A DNA stretch of 64,000 bases from Ectothiorhodospira shaposhnikovii (GCF_022227765.1 NZ_JAJMLZ010000007.1:186001-250000), one strand, 5' to 3'. Shown: positions 19,035-28,682, counted from the stretch's first letter. The notes: generated by a model from the letters alone, not told the origin. Translations and numbers: made by a program.

Positions 19035-20387
19035 TCAGACGTTGCCGGATGACTTGCCGCGCGACCGGCGTCGCCGGCGGGACCGGGGTTTCTTGTCGGA
19101 CACTTCCACCATGCGACGCCGCTCCGCCTCATCCACTTCCTGCAGTCGGGTCCACCACTCGCAGCCTTCCGCGAGCGCCTCGCCGGAGCGGGCACGCAGA
19201 CAGTAGAAATCATAGGCAGCCCGGAACCGGGGGTGGGTCAGCAGGCGCAGGGCGCGGGCACCGCGGCGATGTTCGAAGCGGGGTTGCAGTTCCCAGATCT
19301 CCCGCATGGGCAGGGCAAAGCGCTTGGGGATCAGGATATGGCGGGCTTGGCGGGACAGAATCATGCTCCCGGCATGTTGCAGCGCGGGGAGTTCGGCCTC
19401 GCCCTCCTCCATGAAGCGGCGCGCGGCGTGGCGTACCGGCTCCCACAGCAGAACCGCGTAAAGGAATGCCGGATTGACCCCCTTGCCGGACTGGATGCGT
19501 TCATCCGTATTACGCAGGGCATTGGCCACGAAGGTGATGGGAAAGCCCTCTTCCTCGTGGGCGAGGGCCTCTTCCGTCAGCGGAAACATGCGTCCGAAAA
19601 GATCGTGATGCCGCAGTGCCTCGAAGGTCTGCAGCCCGCAGCCGGCGTGAAACAGTTTGATCACCTCGTCGAACAGGCGCGCCGGCGGCACATCCAGCAG
19701 CAGATCCCCCAGACGGGACAGGCAGGACTCCGTCGCCGCATCCAGGCGAAAGCCCAGTTTGGTGGCGAAACGGACGGCACGCAGCATCCGTACCGGATCT
19801 TCCCGGTAACGCACTTCGGGATCACCGATCAGCCGCAATATCCCCTGATTGAGATCATCCATGCCGCCGGTGTAATCCACCACCGAAAAATCCCGGATGT
19901 CGTAGTAGAGGGCATTGATGGAAAAATCCCGGCGCCAGGCATCCTGCTCGATGGTGCCGTAGACATTGTCCCGGATGATGCGACCGTCCTCGATCAGGGC
20001 CTCGGCGGCGCCATCGGCATCCCCCTCATCGACGAAGCTGTCATGGGGGGCACGAAAGGTGGCGACCTCAATGATCTCCGGCCCGTAAAATACATGGGCC
20101 AGACGGAAGCGCCGCCCGATCAGCCGGCAATTGCGGAACAGGCGCCGGACCTCCTCTGGATGGGCATCCGTGGCCACATCGAAGTCCTTGGGTTCGCGGC
20201 CCAACAAAAGATCCCGCACCCCACCGCCGACCAGGCAGGCACGAAAGCCGGCATCCTTCAGGCGGTAGAGGACCTTGAGGGCGTTCTCGCTGATGTTGGC
20301 GCGGGAAATGCCGTGCTCCGCACGGGCATAGATGCGGGGAGCACCGGCACCGGATTCAGGCTGAATTGGCTGAAGTTCGTTGGACAC
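19035..20387 (-). CDS. pcnB: poly(A) polymerase I
   Basis: A nucleotidyltransferase that adds 3' poly(A) tails and promotes RNA decay. The core begins HGISRANISENALKVLYRL and contains CLVGGGVRDLLLGREPKDFDV, with the catalytic Asp pair, followed by RRFRLAHVFYGPEIIEVATFR (in pieces). The C-terminus is very basic (KKPRSRRRRRSRGKSSG), as in other PcnB proteins. The start is taken as GTG at 20387 (450 residues), because a TATGAT box at 20423-20418 lies inside the longer frame that would begin at 20441; the longer start is not excluded. Confidence 0.93.
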   Translation of the reverse strand: MSNELQPIQPESGAGAPRIYARAEHGISRANISENALKVLYRLKDAGFRACLVGGGVRDLLLGREPKDFDVATDAHPEEVRRLFRNCRLIGRRFRLAHVFYGPEIIEVATFRAPHDSFVDEGDADGAAEALIEDGRIIRDNVYGTIEQDAWRRDFSINALYYDIRDFSVVDYTGGMDDLNQGILRLIGDPEVRYREDPVRMLRAVRFATKLGFRLDAATESCLSRLGDLLLDVPPARLFDEVIKLFHAGCGLQTFEALRHHDLFGRMFPLTEEALAHEEEGFPITFVANALRNTDERIQSGKGVNPAFLYAVLLWEPVRHAARRFMEEGEAELPALQHAGSMILSRQARHILIPKRFALPMREIWELQPRFEHRRGARALRLLTHPRFRAAYDFYCLRARSGEALAEGCEWWTRLQEVDEAERRRMVEVSDKKPRSRRRRRSRGKSSGNV

Positions 20388-20417
20388 GCATGTCTTATGC
20401 TGCTTGTTGTGGGCGCT

Positions 20418-20423
20418 ATCATA
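20418..20423 (-). promoter_or_regulatory. candidate -10 box for pcnB
   Basis: TATGAT on the minus strand differs from the consensus -10 at one position and lies about 30 bp before the GTG start. No recognisable -35 is seen 17-18 bp upstream. Confidence 0.35.
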
Positions 20424-20471
20424 GCAGCTTCGTATCGGCATGAGGACTTTACCTGATGAAGCCGGCGCCCA

Positions 20472-20493
20472 CGGGCGGGGTCATGCCCGCCCG
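20472..20493 (-). terminator. hairpin downstream of the M23 peptidase gene
   Basis: CGGGCGGG and CCCGCCCG form a perfect 8-bp stem with a 6-base loop 18 bp beyond the peptidase stop. No T tract follows on the minus strand, so termination may be weak or Rho-assisted. Transcription could continue into pcnB. Confidence 0.45.
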
Positions 20494-20511
20494 GCGGCTT
20501 CATGCCATGGA

Positions 20512-22002
20512 TCACATGGCCATTTCGGAATACGGCAGCATTGCCACCTGACGGGACTGACGCGGCCCCTTCACTTCCGCCAGCAGAGTGCCGCTCACCT
20601 TCTGGAACCGCTTGAGCTCCTCACCGGCCAGGCGCTCGCTGCGCGGCAGTTCAGCCCGCATGGCATCCACGGGGCGACCATTCACGTGCAGCTCATAGTG
20701 CAGATGGGGGCCGGTGCTGCGACCGGTATTGCCGGACAGGGCAATACGCTGGCCACGTGACACCGTCTCGCCGGGACGCACCAGGGCGCGACTCAGATGC
20801 AGATAGCGGGTGGTATAGCCCTGCCCGTGCTCAATCACCAGGAAGCGACCGGCATAGGGATGCTCATCCACCCGCACCACCCGGCCGTCGGCGGGTGCCT
20901 GAATCGGCGTACCGATGGGCATGGCGAAATCCGTACCGTGATGGGGGGCGACGGTGCCGGTCACCGGATGCCGGCGCCGCAGATCGAAGGGAGAACTGAT
21001 CCGATAGCTGCCGGCAAAGGGACGCCGGTCAAAGGGCGGCAGCAAGCTGTGCCCCTCGGGGGTGTAGAAGCGTCCGTCCACATGACGGGCGGCACTGATG
21101 TTCAACTGTGCCCCCTGGTAATCAAAGGCCAGCAGTCGCAGCTCGATGGGCTCGCTCTCGCCGGCCAGGGTCTCCTGTTCCACCAGCAGGGAGAAGACAT
21201 CCCCACTGCGGGCATGCATGCGTACCGGCAGGTGACGATCCAACAGCACCGCCAGGGCGGCGGCCGACCGACCGGAGAGTTCGTCCCGACCGGCCAGGGC
21301 AGCGGAAATGCTGCCCTCGACCCTGGCAGTGATCACCATATGGGTGATCTCACGACTGTTCTGCACTTCGCGGCGTTCAAAGTCCCAGCCGTCCGCGACC
21401 CGCTCCCACTCCACGCCCTTGCCACGCTCGGTCCAGATCCGCAGGCGGGTCAGATAGCCCTCATCATCGGTCTGCCACTCCACCTGCTGCCCCACACTCA
21501 GGCGATTGAGCACGCGGGCATTTTCGGCATCGCCCAGCAGGCGGTACAGGGTGGCCAGCGGCAGCCCCCAGTCCCCGACCCAGAGGGAGGATAGGCGATC
21601 ACCACGGGCAATGGTGTACTCGAACCAATCGGAAGCCTTGGGTGCCTCTTCCTCGTCACCCAGGCTGAAGGACTCGTAGGAGGTTGGATTCTCGTCCGTC
21701 CCCGGCGCCGGGCTCATGCGCTCCTGGGGCATGAAGGAAGCCCGTTGCAATTCGCCCTGCCCTACCTCGGCGGCCGAAGCCACCGCAATGCGGCGTCGTT
21801 CCCGGGGCTCGGGAGCGGCCGGCAGGGCTGCGCCCCCTTCGGCCGACGGGCCCGCGGGGATGTCCAGGGCCTGGGTAAGGGTTGCGGACGGGGAGGAATC
21901 ACCACCGAAACCGGAAAGAATCTTGGGATACAAAGCAATAATGATCAGGAAAACAGCAAAGATTCCCATCACCATCGAAACACTTGGTCTTGAAAACGGC
22001 AT
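20512..22002 (-). CDS. M23 family murein metallopeptidase (MepM-like), membrane anchored
   Basis: From MPFSRPSVSM the protein has 496 residues. One N-terminal membrane segment (MGIFAVFLIIIALYP) is followed by an acidic, low-complexity region. An OapA/LysM-like region comes next (YTIARGDRLSSLWVGDWGL). The C-terminal LytM domain shows HHGTDFAMPIGTP, LVIEHGQGYTTRYLHL and GRSTGPHLHYEL, giving the zinc ligands and catalytic His. It resembles E. coli MepM (YebA), a DD-endopeptidase that cuts cross-links. The start at 22002 has GGGGG upstream; the frame extends to 22062 but the extra residues do not look like a membrane anchor. Confidence 0.9.
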   Translation of the reverse strand: MPFSRPSVSMVMGIFAVFLIIIALYPKILSGFGGDSSPSATLTQALDIPAGPSAEGGAALPAAPEPRERRRIAVASAAEVGQGELQRASFMPQERMSPAPGTDENPTSYESFSLGDEEEAPKASDWFEYTIARGDRLSSLWVGDWGLPLATLYRLLGDAENARVLNRLSVGQQVEWQTDDEGYLTRLRIWTERGKGVEWERVADGWDFERREVQNSREITHMVITARVEGSISAALAGRDELSGRSAAALAVLLDRHLPVRMHARSGDVFSLLVEQETLAGESEPIELRLLAFDYQGAQLNISAARHVDGRFYTPEGHSLLPPFDRRPFAGSYRISSPFDLRRRHPVTGTVAPHHGTDFAMPIGTPIQAPADGRVVRVDEHPYAGRFLVIEHGQGYTTRYLHLSRALVRPGETVSRGQRIALSGNTGRSTGPHLHYELHVNGRPVDAMRAELPRSERLAGEELKRFQKVSGTLLAEVKGPRQSRQVAMLPYSEMAM

Positions 22003-22426
22003 GGATGCCCCCGTAATTTGCTCACAATGCCTTGCCCTTGTCCCGCCGGCTTCTGACGGCACGCATGTTATCGGGCGCGGGTCCCTTTCCGGTCACGCCG
22101 GCAAGACCCGGACGGTCAAAGCGCTGGAGACATCGGCGGCGCCGACTCCCCTTTGCGGACGTTCTCCCGACGCCCGCCTGGACAGGGCGGAATTCCCTTG
22201 GTGGAAATTTCCGCTTAACCCCAAAACACGGGGGAGAATAGCACCAGATAAAACCAGGTGCGAATAAATATCATCAAATCAAGCGTTGAGGATGCATTTT
22301 TACCACATCACTTTCAATTTTTCGTGACATCCATCACGCTTCAGAAAAGCCCTTGAACACAGAAAACGGGCCCCGAAACGGGGCCCGCACGAGACGTGGT
22401 CTCAGCCGATAGGGCGAACAACAGCC
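22003..22426. other. intergenic region between phaB and the M23 peptidase gene
   Basis: This 424-bp stretch carries the phaB terminator at its right end and presumably the peptidase promoter. The part from 22200 to 22340 is clearly AT-richer than the surroundings and includes the palindrome GGAAATTTCC near 22203. A plus-strand open frame crossing it runs over the peptidase gene and lacks any family resemblance. No gene or RNA is recognised. Confidence 0.5.
22362..22387 (-). terminator. phaB terminator
   Basis: CGGGCCCCG-AAA-CGGGGCCCG makes a 9-bp perfect stem, followed on the minus strand by TTTT. It lies 40 bp downstream of the phaB stop. Confidence 0.75.
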
Positions 22427-23173
22427 TCAGAAGGAGGTAAACAGACCACCATTGACCGGAATGTTGGCACCGGTGATGTAGCCCGCCTCTTCGTCGCAGA
22501 GCATGGCCACGGCGAAGGCGATGTCGGCCGTGGAGCCCATGCGCCCGGCCGGAATCTGCGCCACGATGGCGTTGCGCACATCCTCGGGCATGGCGTCGGT
22601 CATGGCCGTGGCGGTATAGCCGGGGGACACGGTGTTGACGGTGACACCCTTGGCGGCCGTCTCCTGGGCCACCGCCATGGTGAAGCCGTGCATACCGGCC
22701 TTGGCCGCGGAATAGTTGGCCTGACCGAACTGACCCTTCTGACCGTTGACGGAGGAGATGTTGACGATGCGGCCGAAACCGCGGGAAGTCATTCCCTCCA
22801 CCACGTGACGGGTGACGTTGAACACGCTGTTCAGATTGATGTTGATGACATCACGCCACTGGTCTTCGGTCATCTTGCGCAGCGTCTTGTCCTTGGTGAT
22901 GCCGGCGCAGTTGACCAGGATGTCGACGGGTCCCAGGCGGGACTCGATGTCCTGGATCATGTCGGCACAGGACTGGAACGAGGACACATCTCCGGCGGCG
23001 ATGTGCATGTCCAGGCCTTCCGCCTTCATCTGCTGCTGCCAGGCCTCGGCCTCGGCCTGCAGGGCGGGCAGGTAATTGGCCACGACCACATGACCCTGAC
23101 GGGCCAGCTTCTTGCAGATCTCGGTGCCGATACCGCCGGTACCGCCGGTCACTAACGCTACTCGCTTGGTCAC
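22427..23173 (-). CDS. phaB: acetoacetyl-CoA reductase
   Basis: A 248-residue short-chain dehydrogenase that reduces acetoacetyl-CoA to (R)-3-hydroxybutyryl-CoA with NADPH, the second step of PHB synthesis. The cofactor motif TGGTGGIGTEI, the Ser in NISSVNGQKGQFGQ and the catalytic YSAAK are visible; the C-terminus is GLFTSF-like, typical for PhaB. It sits last in phaA-phaR-phasin-phaB on the minus strand, divergent from phaEC. Confidence 0.96.
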   Translation of the reverse strand: MTKRVALVTGGTGGIGTEICKKLARQGHVVVANYLPALQAEAEAWQQQMKAEGLDMHIAAGDVSSFQSCADMIQDIESRLGPVDILVNCAGITKDKTLRKMTEDQWRDVININLNSVFNVTRHVVEGMTSRGFGRIVNISSVNGQKGQFGQANYSAAKAGMHGFTMAVAQETAAKGVTVNTVSPGYTATAMTDAMPEDVRNAIVAQIPAGRMGSTADIAFAVAMLCDEEAGYITGANIPVNGGLFTSF

Positions 23174-23224
23174 TATTCGGACTCCTTGTTTCTTGACTGG
23201 CCTTGAGGGCTGCGACAGAGGAAA

Positions 23225-23596
23225 TCAGGCAGCCTTCTTGGCAACAGTGCTCACGTGCTTGACGGTTTCTTCCGCCGCCTTGACGGAATCATCCATCAAC
23301 CGGCTCATGGAATTGCGGGCATCATCAAGGATCTCCTGCCCGCTCTTGTAAGTGGCAACCATCTTCTGGCTGCAATCACGCAGCAGATCCGTCTGCAGGG
23401 TCACGAGTTCCTGATACCCCTTGGCCTTGCCCACCTGCTCAAGGTGTTTCATGCTCACATCCACCAGGCCCGTGGTCAAGTCCAGCTGCTGCTCCACCAG
23501 CTTCTGGAAGGTCTGCTGGTTGATGTCGCTCAACTTGCGGAAGGTGTCGAAGCCGGTCTGGTTGGCCTTGTTGAACAGCTCGATCATGTCGTTCAT
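23225..23596 (-). CDS. phasin family protein (granule surface)
   Basis: A 123-residue, Gln/Lys-rich, predicted all-helical protein with no membrane segment, starting MNDMIELFNKANQTGFDTF. Its size, helicity and heptad-like content fit the phasin family, which coats PHA granules. GGAGAG lies before the start. It ends with an Ala/Lys tail (VSTVAKKAA), as many phasins do. Its place between phaR and phaB strongly supports the role. Confidence 0.85.
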   Translation of the reverse strand: MNDMIELFNKANQTGFDTFRKLSDINQQTFQKLVEQQLDLTTGLVDVSMKHLEQVGKAKGYQELVTLQTDLLRDCSQKMVATYKSGQEILDDARNSMSRLMDDSVKAAEETVKHVSTVAKKAA

Positions 23597-23756
23597 GGTG
23601 CGCTCTCCGGGTTGGGGTTATGTGGACACAGCATCCAGCCTTGCCGCCGCCTATGCTGCAGCGCAACATATAACCCCATCCGGGCACGGCGTCAAGCCGA
23701 TATGCGGGTTTTGCGACGCATACCCGCCCGCCACCCCACCAAGCGCGGACAGTCGA

Positions 23757-24320
23757 CTATTTCGGTTTTTTTCCCGCCTTGTCCGCGGTGGCGGTGCCCC
23801 CATCACCCGAATCCGCCGGCGGCGACTGTTCCGGCGGCTTGGCGGGATCCTTCCTGGTCTCATGACCCGGGCCGGGGAATACCGCGGCCTTGAAGAACTG
23901 ATCCTGCATGCCTTTCCAGAACTCCAGGTTGCGACGGGTCATCTCGGTAATGTCCCAGGTAGCCCGCCCACCCAGCACGTCCCGCATGCGGTCATTGAAA
24001 TCCCGCTGCTGATCGGCGAAGAATCGCAGGCTCTGGTCCAGATAACCGGAAAAAGCCTCATGAACCGCCTCGTCATAGAAGCGGATGAAACGCACCAGCA
24101 TCTCGGTGGTGAAGAGCGGCTCTCCGGCCGTCTCCTGCTCGGTGATGATCTGAATCAGAATGCCCCGGGTGATGTCCTTGCCCGACTGACTGTCGATCAC
24201 CTTCACGTTGATCCCGCGGCGCACCAGCTGCTGTACATCGGCCAGCGTCACATAACGGCTCTCCTCGGTATCGTAGAGACGCCGATTGGGATACTTCTTC
24301 ACTATCCGCGGTTCGTTCAC
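23757..24320 (-). CDS. phaR: polyhydroxyalkanoate synthesis repressor PhaR
   Basis: 187 residues, starting with GTG behind GGGAGAAG. The N-terminal RIVKKYPNRRLYDTEESRYVT block is the PHB accumulation regulator DNA-binding domain, followed by the PHB_acc repeats (about 70-130). PhaR binds both the phasin promoter and nascent PHA, so it derepresses phasin when polymer forms. The tail is rich in Pro, Gly and Lys. The phasin gene lies directly downstream across a 160-bp gap that should contain a PhaR-controlled promoter. Confidence 0.92.
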   Translation of the reverse strand: MNEPRIVKKYPNRRLYDTEESRYVTLADVQQLVRRGINVKVIDSQSGKDITRGILIQIITEQETAGEPLFTTEMLVRFIRFYDEAVHEAFSGYLDQSLRFFADQQRDFNDRMRDVLGGRATWDITEMTRRNLEFWKGMQDQFFKAAVFPGPGHETRKDPAKPPEQSPPADSGDGGTATADKAGKKPK

Positions 24321-24357
24321 CCACTTCTCCCATCAACATTCAACTGGACCGCTTGCA

Positions 24358-24391
24358 AAGGGCGGATCCGAAAAGAAACCCGAATCCGCCC
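24358..24391 (-). terminator. phaA terminator
   Basis: GGGCGGAT and ATCCGCCC form an 8-bp stem around 16 bases, followed on the minus strand by TTT. It lies between the phaA stop and the phaR start and probably separates the two units. Confidence 0.6.
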
Positions 24392-24403
24392 GTCACGCCC
24401 CGG

Positions 24404-25588
24404 TCAGACTGCCTCGACAGCCAGCGCCACACCCTGACCACCACCGATGCACAGGGTGGCCAGACCCCGCCTGGCACCGGTGCGCTTCATGCCGTGCAGG
24501 AGGGTCACCAGCACCCGGGCGCCGGAGGCACCGATGGGATGGCCGATGGCAATGGCCCCGCCGCTCACGTTCACCTTGGACAGGTCCCAGCCCAGCTGCT
24601 TGTTGACTGCAATGGCCTGGGCGGCAAAGGCCTCGTTGGCCTCCACCATGTCCAGATCGGCGGGACGCCAGCCGGCCTTCTCCAGGCACTTGATGGTGGC
24701 GGGGATGGGACCGGTGCCCATGATCGCCGGGTCCACGCCGGCGGCGGCGAAGGAAACGATGCGGGCCAGGGGGTTGAGGCCCAGCTCGCTGGCCATGGAT
24801 TCACGCATGACCACCACGGCCGCGGCACCGTCATTGATACCGGAGGCATTGCCGGCGGTCACCGTGCCATCCCGGCTGAAAGCCGGCCTCAGCTTGCCCA
24901 GGCCTTCCGCCGTGGTGCCGTGACGGGGAAATTCATCCATGTCGAAGACCTTGACCTCGCCCTTTTTCTGCGGAATCTCCACCGGCACGATCTCATCCTT
25001 GAAATATCCCGCCTTCTGGGCGGCCTCGGCCCGCTGCTGGGACTGGGCGGCAAAGGCGTCCTGCTCATCCCGGCTAATCCTGAACTCGCCGGCGATGTTC
25101 TCGGCGGTGGTGCCCATGTGATAATCATTGAAGGCACACCACAGGCCATCCTTGATCATGGTATCCACCATCTTCCAGTCGCCCATCTTGGTTCCCTGAC
25201 GGGAGCCCGGCAGGACATGGGGAGAGGCACTCATGTTTTCCTGGCCTCCGGCGATCACCACGTTGGAATCGCCGCACAGGACCGACTGCCAGGCCAGATG
25301 AACCGCCTTGAGACCACTGCCGCAGACCTTGTTGATGGTCATGGCCGGGGAAGAATAAGGGATACCGGCCTCCACGGCGGCCTGACGGGCGGCATTCTGG
25401 CCCACGCCGGCCTGCAGCACCTGCCCGAGGATGACCTCGTCCACCTGCTCGGGGGACAGGCCGGTGCGAGCCAGCAGCGCCTTCATGACCATGGCCCCCA
25501 GGGTCGAGGCCGGAATCTGTGACAGGGAACCGTTGAAGGTACCGACCGGGGTGCGCGCCGCATCGACGATGACAATAGATTCAGCCAT
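24404..25588 (-). CDS. phaA: acetyl-CoA acetyltransferase (beta-ketothiolase)
   Basis: A 394-residue thiolase condensing two acetyl-CoA to acetoacetyl-CoA. The acyl-accepting Cys lies in [11 protein letters not shown], with the family signatures [20 protein letters not shown] and [13 protein letters not shown] (cited in part). The start at 25588 ([13 protein letters not shown]) has a perfect AGGAGG seven bases upstream; the frame extends to 25642 without justification. It diverges from phaE across 421 bp. Its placement supports a PHB rather than a fatty-acid role. Confidence 0.96.
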   Translation of the reverse strand: MAESIVIVDAARTPVGTFNGSLSQIPASTLGAMVMKALLARTGLSPEQVDEVILGQVLQAGVGQNAARQAAVEAGIPYSSPAMTINKVCGSGLKAVHLAWQSVLCGDSNVVIAGGQENMSASPHVLPGSRQGTKMGDWKMVDTMIKDGLWCAFNDYHMGTTAENIAGEFRISRDEQDAFAAQSQQRAEAAQKAGYFKDEIVPVEIPQKKGEVKVFDMDEFPRHGTTAEGLGKLRPAFSRDGTVTAGNASGINDGAAAVVVMRESMASELGLNPLARIVSFAAAGVDPAIMGTGPIPATIKCLEKAGWRPADLDMVEANEAFAAQAIAVNKQLGWDLSKVNVSGGAIAIGHPIGASGARVLVTLLHGMKRTGARRGLATLCIGGGQGVALAVEAV

Positions 25589-26009
25589 GTAAATCCTCCT
25601 GATCAGGGGCGTGTTTCTGAAATGGGGTATGCCTGCGGCCACCCCTTGACCGGGTTTTCATGCCGGGCACCGGGGGTGGTTCGCACTTTCAGGGTACTTG
25701 GTCTTGCTTTCCTGGCATATTTGATCCAAAAGGAATGGCACCCTTGAGGATCAAGTGATTGCTCCGGAAGTTTATACCAGAAGCGCTGCACCCCTGACCA
25801 ACCATGGAGCATCATCCCGGCAGAATTGTTGCAGCGCACAAAATCTATGCTAACCTTATCCTTATAATGCTGTACCCTGTCAGATCGTCCCAAGCAATGA
25901 CCGCCCAGGCCCGGGAATGCCCGTCGGCCCAGGCTCTTGATTGAGCGGTCGCGACAACGATCCCGGCTGATAACCACCTGGCCCAGAATGGACCCAAAGG
26001 AGATGATTG
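25589..26009. promoter_or_regulatory. phaA/phaE divergent regulatory region
   Basis: This 421-bp gap between the divergent phaA and phaE genes is AT-richer than the genes. TATAAT at 25863-25868 is a consensus -10 toward phaE, without a good -35. TATAAA on the minus strand near 25775 may serve phaA. A 139-codon open frame crosses the gap on the minus strand, but it resembles nothing and overlaps both promoters. No other feature is recognised. Confidence 0.45.
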
Positions 26010-27122
26010 ATGGCTGACTCAAACCCCTTCAACCCCGAAGACTGGATGGAAGCCCAGCGCAAATACTGGTCTGCCTGGATGGACATGAGCCGCAAGGCCG
26101 TAGGCGGCAGCGAAGGCACCAACCACTGGGGGGATGGCCTGGATCAGTGGTGGAAGACCGTTTCCAGCGGCATGCCCCTGTCCGGCAATGACGCCATGGA
26201 CCAGATGATGAAGATCGGTCGCAATTATTTTTCCATGGCGGAAAACCTCTATCGGGGCGCGGAAGGCAACAATGCCGCCGAGGCCGTGAACAAGTGGCTC
26301 GACCAGATGAGCAACGCCTTCCAGGGCTTCACCAACATGCCCGGTGCCAGCCGGGATGCCAATGCCTTCTGGCAGATGCCCCTGGACACCTGGCGTCGCG
26401 CCACGTCGTCCTTCATGCCCATGCCGGGCGACTACATGCAGGCCCTGCGGCCGCCGGCCCGTGCCCCCTACGGCGATGCCGTGCAGGAACAGCTGGACCG
26501 TTTCCTGTCCGTGCCCGGCGTCGGTTACACCCGCGAATCCCAGGAGCAGTACCAGAACCTGGCCAAGCTGATGGTCAATTACCAGCAGGCCATGCAGAAC
26601 TATCAGGCCGCCTTCAACAAGGTCGGCATGGACTCCATCGACCGCTTCCGCGCCCGTCTGGACGACGCCGGTCGTCAGGACAAGCCCATCACCTCCATGC
26701 GCGCCCTCTACGATGAGTGGGTGGACGTCTGCGAAGAGGTCTACGGCGAATTCGTCATGTCCGAGGAGTACGCCAAGATCTACGGCGAGATGGTCAACAG
26801 CCTGATGGCGGTAAAGCGCCAGGGCACCCGCCTCATGGACGAGGTCACCGAAAGCCTGAACATGCCCACCCGCCGCGAAGTGAACACCCTGCACCGCCGC
26901 CTGCAGGAAAGCCGCCGTGAACTGCAGGCCCTCAAGGCCACGGTTCGCAAGCTGACCGATCAGGTGAACGGCCAGCCCGTGCCGGCAAGCGTGGAAGCCC
27001 AGGTGGAAAGCAAGGCCGAAGACAAGGGGAACGCCAGCGCCTCCCGCGCCGCCACCGGCACCCGTAGCCGCGCCACGGCCACGAAACGCCAGACCACCAC
27101 CAAGGCCAAGCAGAACGACTAA
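26010..27122 (+). CDS. phaE: class III PHA synthase subunit PhaE
   Basis: A 370-residue partner of PhaC, required for full polymerase activity. ATG at 26010 is preceded by AAGGAG at 7 bases. The N-terminus is Trp-rich (WMEAQRKYWSAWMDM), as in Allochromatium-type PhaE. A helical segment near 290-315 (RRLQESRRELQALKATVRKL) is a likely coiled coil. The last 40 or so residues form an Ala/Thr/Lys/Arg-rich basic tail (ATGTRSRATATKRQTTTKAK), resembling the DNA-binding tails of PhaF-like or histone-like proteins. phaC follows after 15 bp. Confidence 0.93.
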   Translation: MADSNPFNPEDWMEAQRKYWSAWMDMSRKAVGGSEGTNHWGDGLDQWWKTVSSGMPLSGNDAMDQMMKIGRNYFSMAENLYRGAEGNNAAEAVNKWLDQMSNAFQGFTNMPGASRDANAFWQMPLDTWRRATSSFMPMPGDYMQALRPPARAPYGDAVQEQLDRFLSVPGVGYTRESQEQYQNLAKLMVNYQQAMQNYQAAFNKVGMDSIDRFRARLDDAGRQDKPITSMRALYDEWVDVCEEVYGEFVMSEEYAKIYGEMVNSLMAVKRQGTRLMDEVTESLNMPTRREVNTLHRRLQESRRELQALKATVRKLTDQVNGQPVPASVEAQVESKAEDKGNASASRAATGTRSRATATKRQTTTKAKQND

Positions 27123-27137
27123 AAGGAGAGCCGGCCA

Positions 27138-28205
27138 ATGATTCCGATTCAGATCAGACCCGATCAGGTCATGGACGAACTGACCACCTTCCAGAACAAG
27201 CTCACCCAGGGCCTGCAGAACCTGGCCGATGCCGGTGACATTCCCTCCGGCGTGACACCCAAGGAAGCGGTCTACAAGGAAGACAAGCTCACCCTGTACC
27301 GCTTCCAGGCACCGGCCTCCGTGGTCCAGCACCCGGTACCGGTGCTGATCGTCTACGCCCTGGTGAACCGCCCCTACATGACGGACCTTCAGGATGACCG
27401 CTCCACGGTCAAGGGCCTGCTGGAAGCCGGCATGGATGTTTACCTGATCGACTGGGGCTACCCTGACCGGGCCGACCGTTTCCTGACCATGGACGATTAT
27501 CTCAACGGCTACCTGGACCGCTGCGTGGACGAGATCTGCCGTCGCCACAACCTGGACAAGATCAACATCCTGGGTATCTGCCAGGGCGGCACCTTCAGCC
27601 TGTGCTACAGCGCCATGCATCCGGAAAAGGTGCAGAACCTGATCACCATGGTGACCCCGGTGGACTTCCAGACCCCGGACAACATCCTCTCCCACTGGGT
27701 CAAGCACGTGGACATCGACACCCTGGTGGACACCATGGGCAATGTCCCGGGTGAACTGCTCAACTGGACCTTCCTCAACCTCAAGCCCTATCAGCTCATG
27801 GGCCAGAAGTATCTGGACATGGTGGAAGTGCTGCAGGACAAGGACAAGCTGGACAACTTCCTGCGCATGGAGAAGTGGATCTTCGACAGCCCGGACCAGG
27901 TCGGCGAAACCTACCGCCAGTTCATCAAGGACTTCTACCAGAAGAACAAGCTCATGAACGGCGGCCTTCAGATCGGCGAGTACGAAGTGAGCCTGGCCAA
28001 CGTGACCATGCCGGTACTGAACATCTTTGCCGAGCAGGATCACCTGGTACCGCCGGATGCCTCCAAGGCCCTGGCCGGCAAGGTGGGCACCAAGGACTAC
28101 ACCGAACTGTCCTTCCCCGGCGGCCATATCGGCATCTATGTGAGCGGCAAGGCACAAAAGACCGTACCGCCAGCCATCGGCAAGTGGGTCAAGGAACGGG
28201 GTTAA
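27138..28205 (+). CDS. phaC: class III poly(3-hydroxyalkanoate) synthase subunit PhaC
   Basis: A 355-residue alpha/beta-hydrolase-fold polymerase that links (R)-3-hydroxyacyl-CoA units into polyester. The lipase-like box is GICQGG with C148; D301 (EQDH) and H330 (PGGHIG) complete the triad and match C149/D302/H331 of the Allochromatium vinosum enzyme. It has a good ribosome binding site (AGGAGAG). Class III synthases use phaE as the second subunit, and phaE lies immediately upstream. Confidence 0.97.
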   Translation: MIPIQIRPDQVMDELTTFQNKLTQGLQNLADAGDIPSGVTPKEAVYKEDKLTLYRFQAPASVVQHPVPVLIVYALVNRPYMTDLQDDRSTVKGLLEAGMDVYLIDWGYPDRADRFLTMDDYLNGYLDRCVDEICRRHNLDKINILGICQGGTFSLCYSAMHPEKVQNLITMVTPVDFQTPDNILSHWVKHVDIDTLVDTMGNVPGELLNWTFLNLKPYQLMGQKYLDMVEVLQDKDKLDNFLRMEKWIFDSPDQVGETYRQFIKDFYQKNKLMNGGLQIGEYEVSLANVTMPVLNIFAEQDHLVPPDASKALAGKVGTKDYTELSFPGGHIGIYVSGKAQKTVPPAIGKWVKERG

Positions 28206-28216
28206 TCAATCCCCTG

Positions 28217-28678
28217 TCATCCCTCTCCCCCTCCCCCACCGGGGGGAGGAGGGAGCGGCGCCACCCGGCCCGTGCGCCGGAATTCCAGATAGTCATCCAG
28301 TATCCGGCGATGATCGAAGGCCAGGGGCCGGTCCACTTGGTCCGCGGCCACAACCCAGACCGCCTTGGCATCATCCGCCGCCACCGGCATCCCCCGGGCA
28401 ACCGCCGCATAGACGGCACTCACCGTATGCCCCCGTTCATCCCGGCCGGGATCCGAATAGCAGCCCAGCAGGACCTCCAGTCGCACCACCAATCCGGTTT
28501 CCTCTTGGGCCTCGCGGATCGCCGCCTGCTCCAGTGACTCCCCCACATCCATGAAGCCGCCGGGCAAGGCCCAGCCATGGGGCGGATTGAGGCGCTCGAT
28601 CAGCACGATACGATCGGCCTGATCCTCCAGGCGGATGATCACATCGGCGGCGATGAGCGGCGTCACGGGTCTGGGCAC
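28217..28678 (-). CDS. Nudix hydrolase
   Basis: About 153 residues with the Nudix box GGFMDVGESLEQAAIREAQEETGL (G-x5-E-x7-REUxEExGU), so it should hydrolyse a nucleoside diphosphate linked to another group. The GTG at 28678 is preceded by AAGGAG at 7 bases, giving a start VPRPVTPLIAADVII. The open frame extends further upstream into hslR, which is not credible. The C-terminal Pro/Gly-rich tail (PLPPPPGGGGGEG) is low complexity. Substrate unknown. It converges on phaC. Confidence 0.85.
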   Translation of the reverse strand: MPRPVTPLIAADVIIRLEDQADRIVLIERLNPPHGWALPGGFMDVGESLEQAAIREAQEETGLVVRLEVLLGCYSDPGRDERGHTVSAVYAAVARGMPVAADDAKAVWVVAADQVDRPLAFDHRRILDDYLEFRRTGRVAPLPPPPGGGGGEG

Positions 28679-28682
28679 GGGA

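Noticed and set aside
25603-26022. 139-codon minus-strand frame in the phaA/phaE gap
   Set aside because: Starts inside phaE, has no ribosome binding site and resembles nothing; the gap is better explained as promoters.
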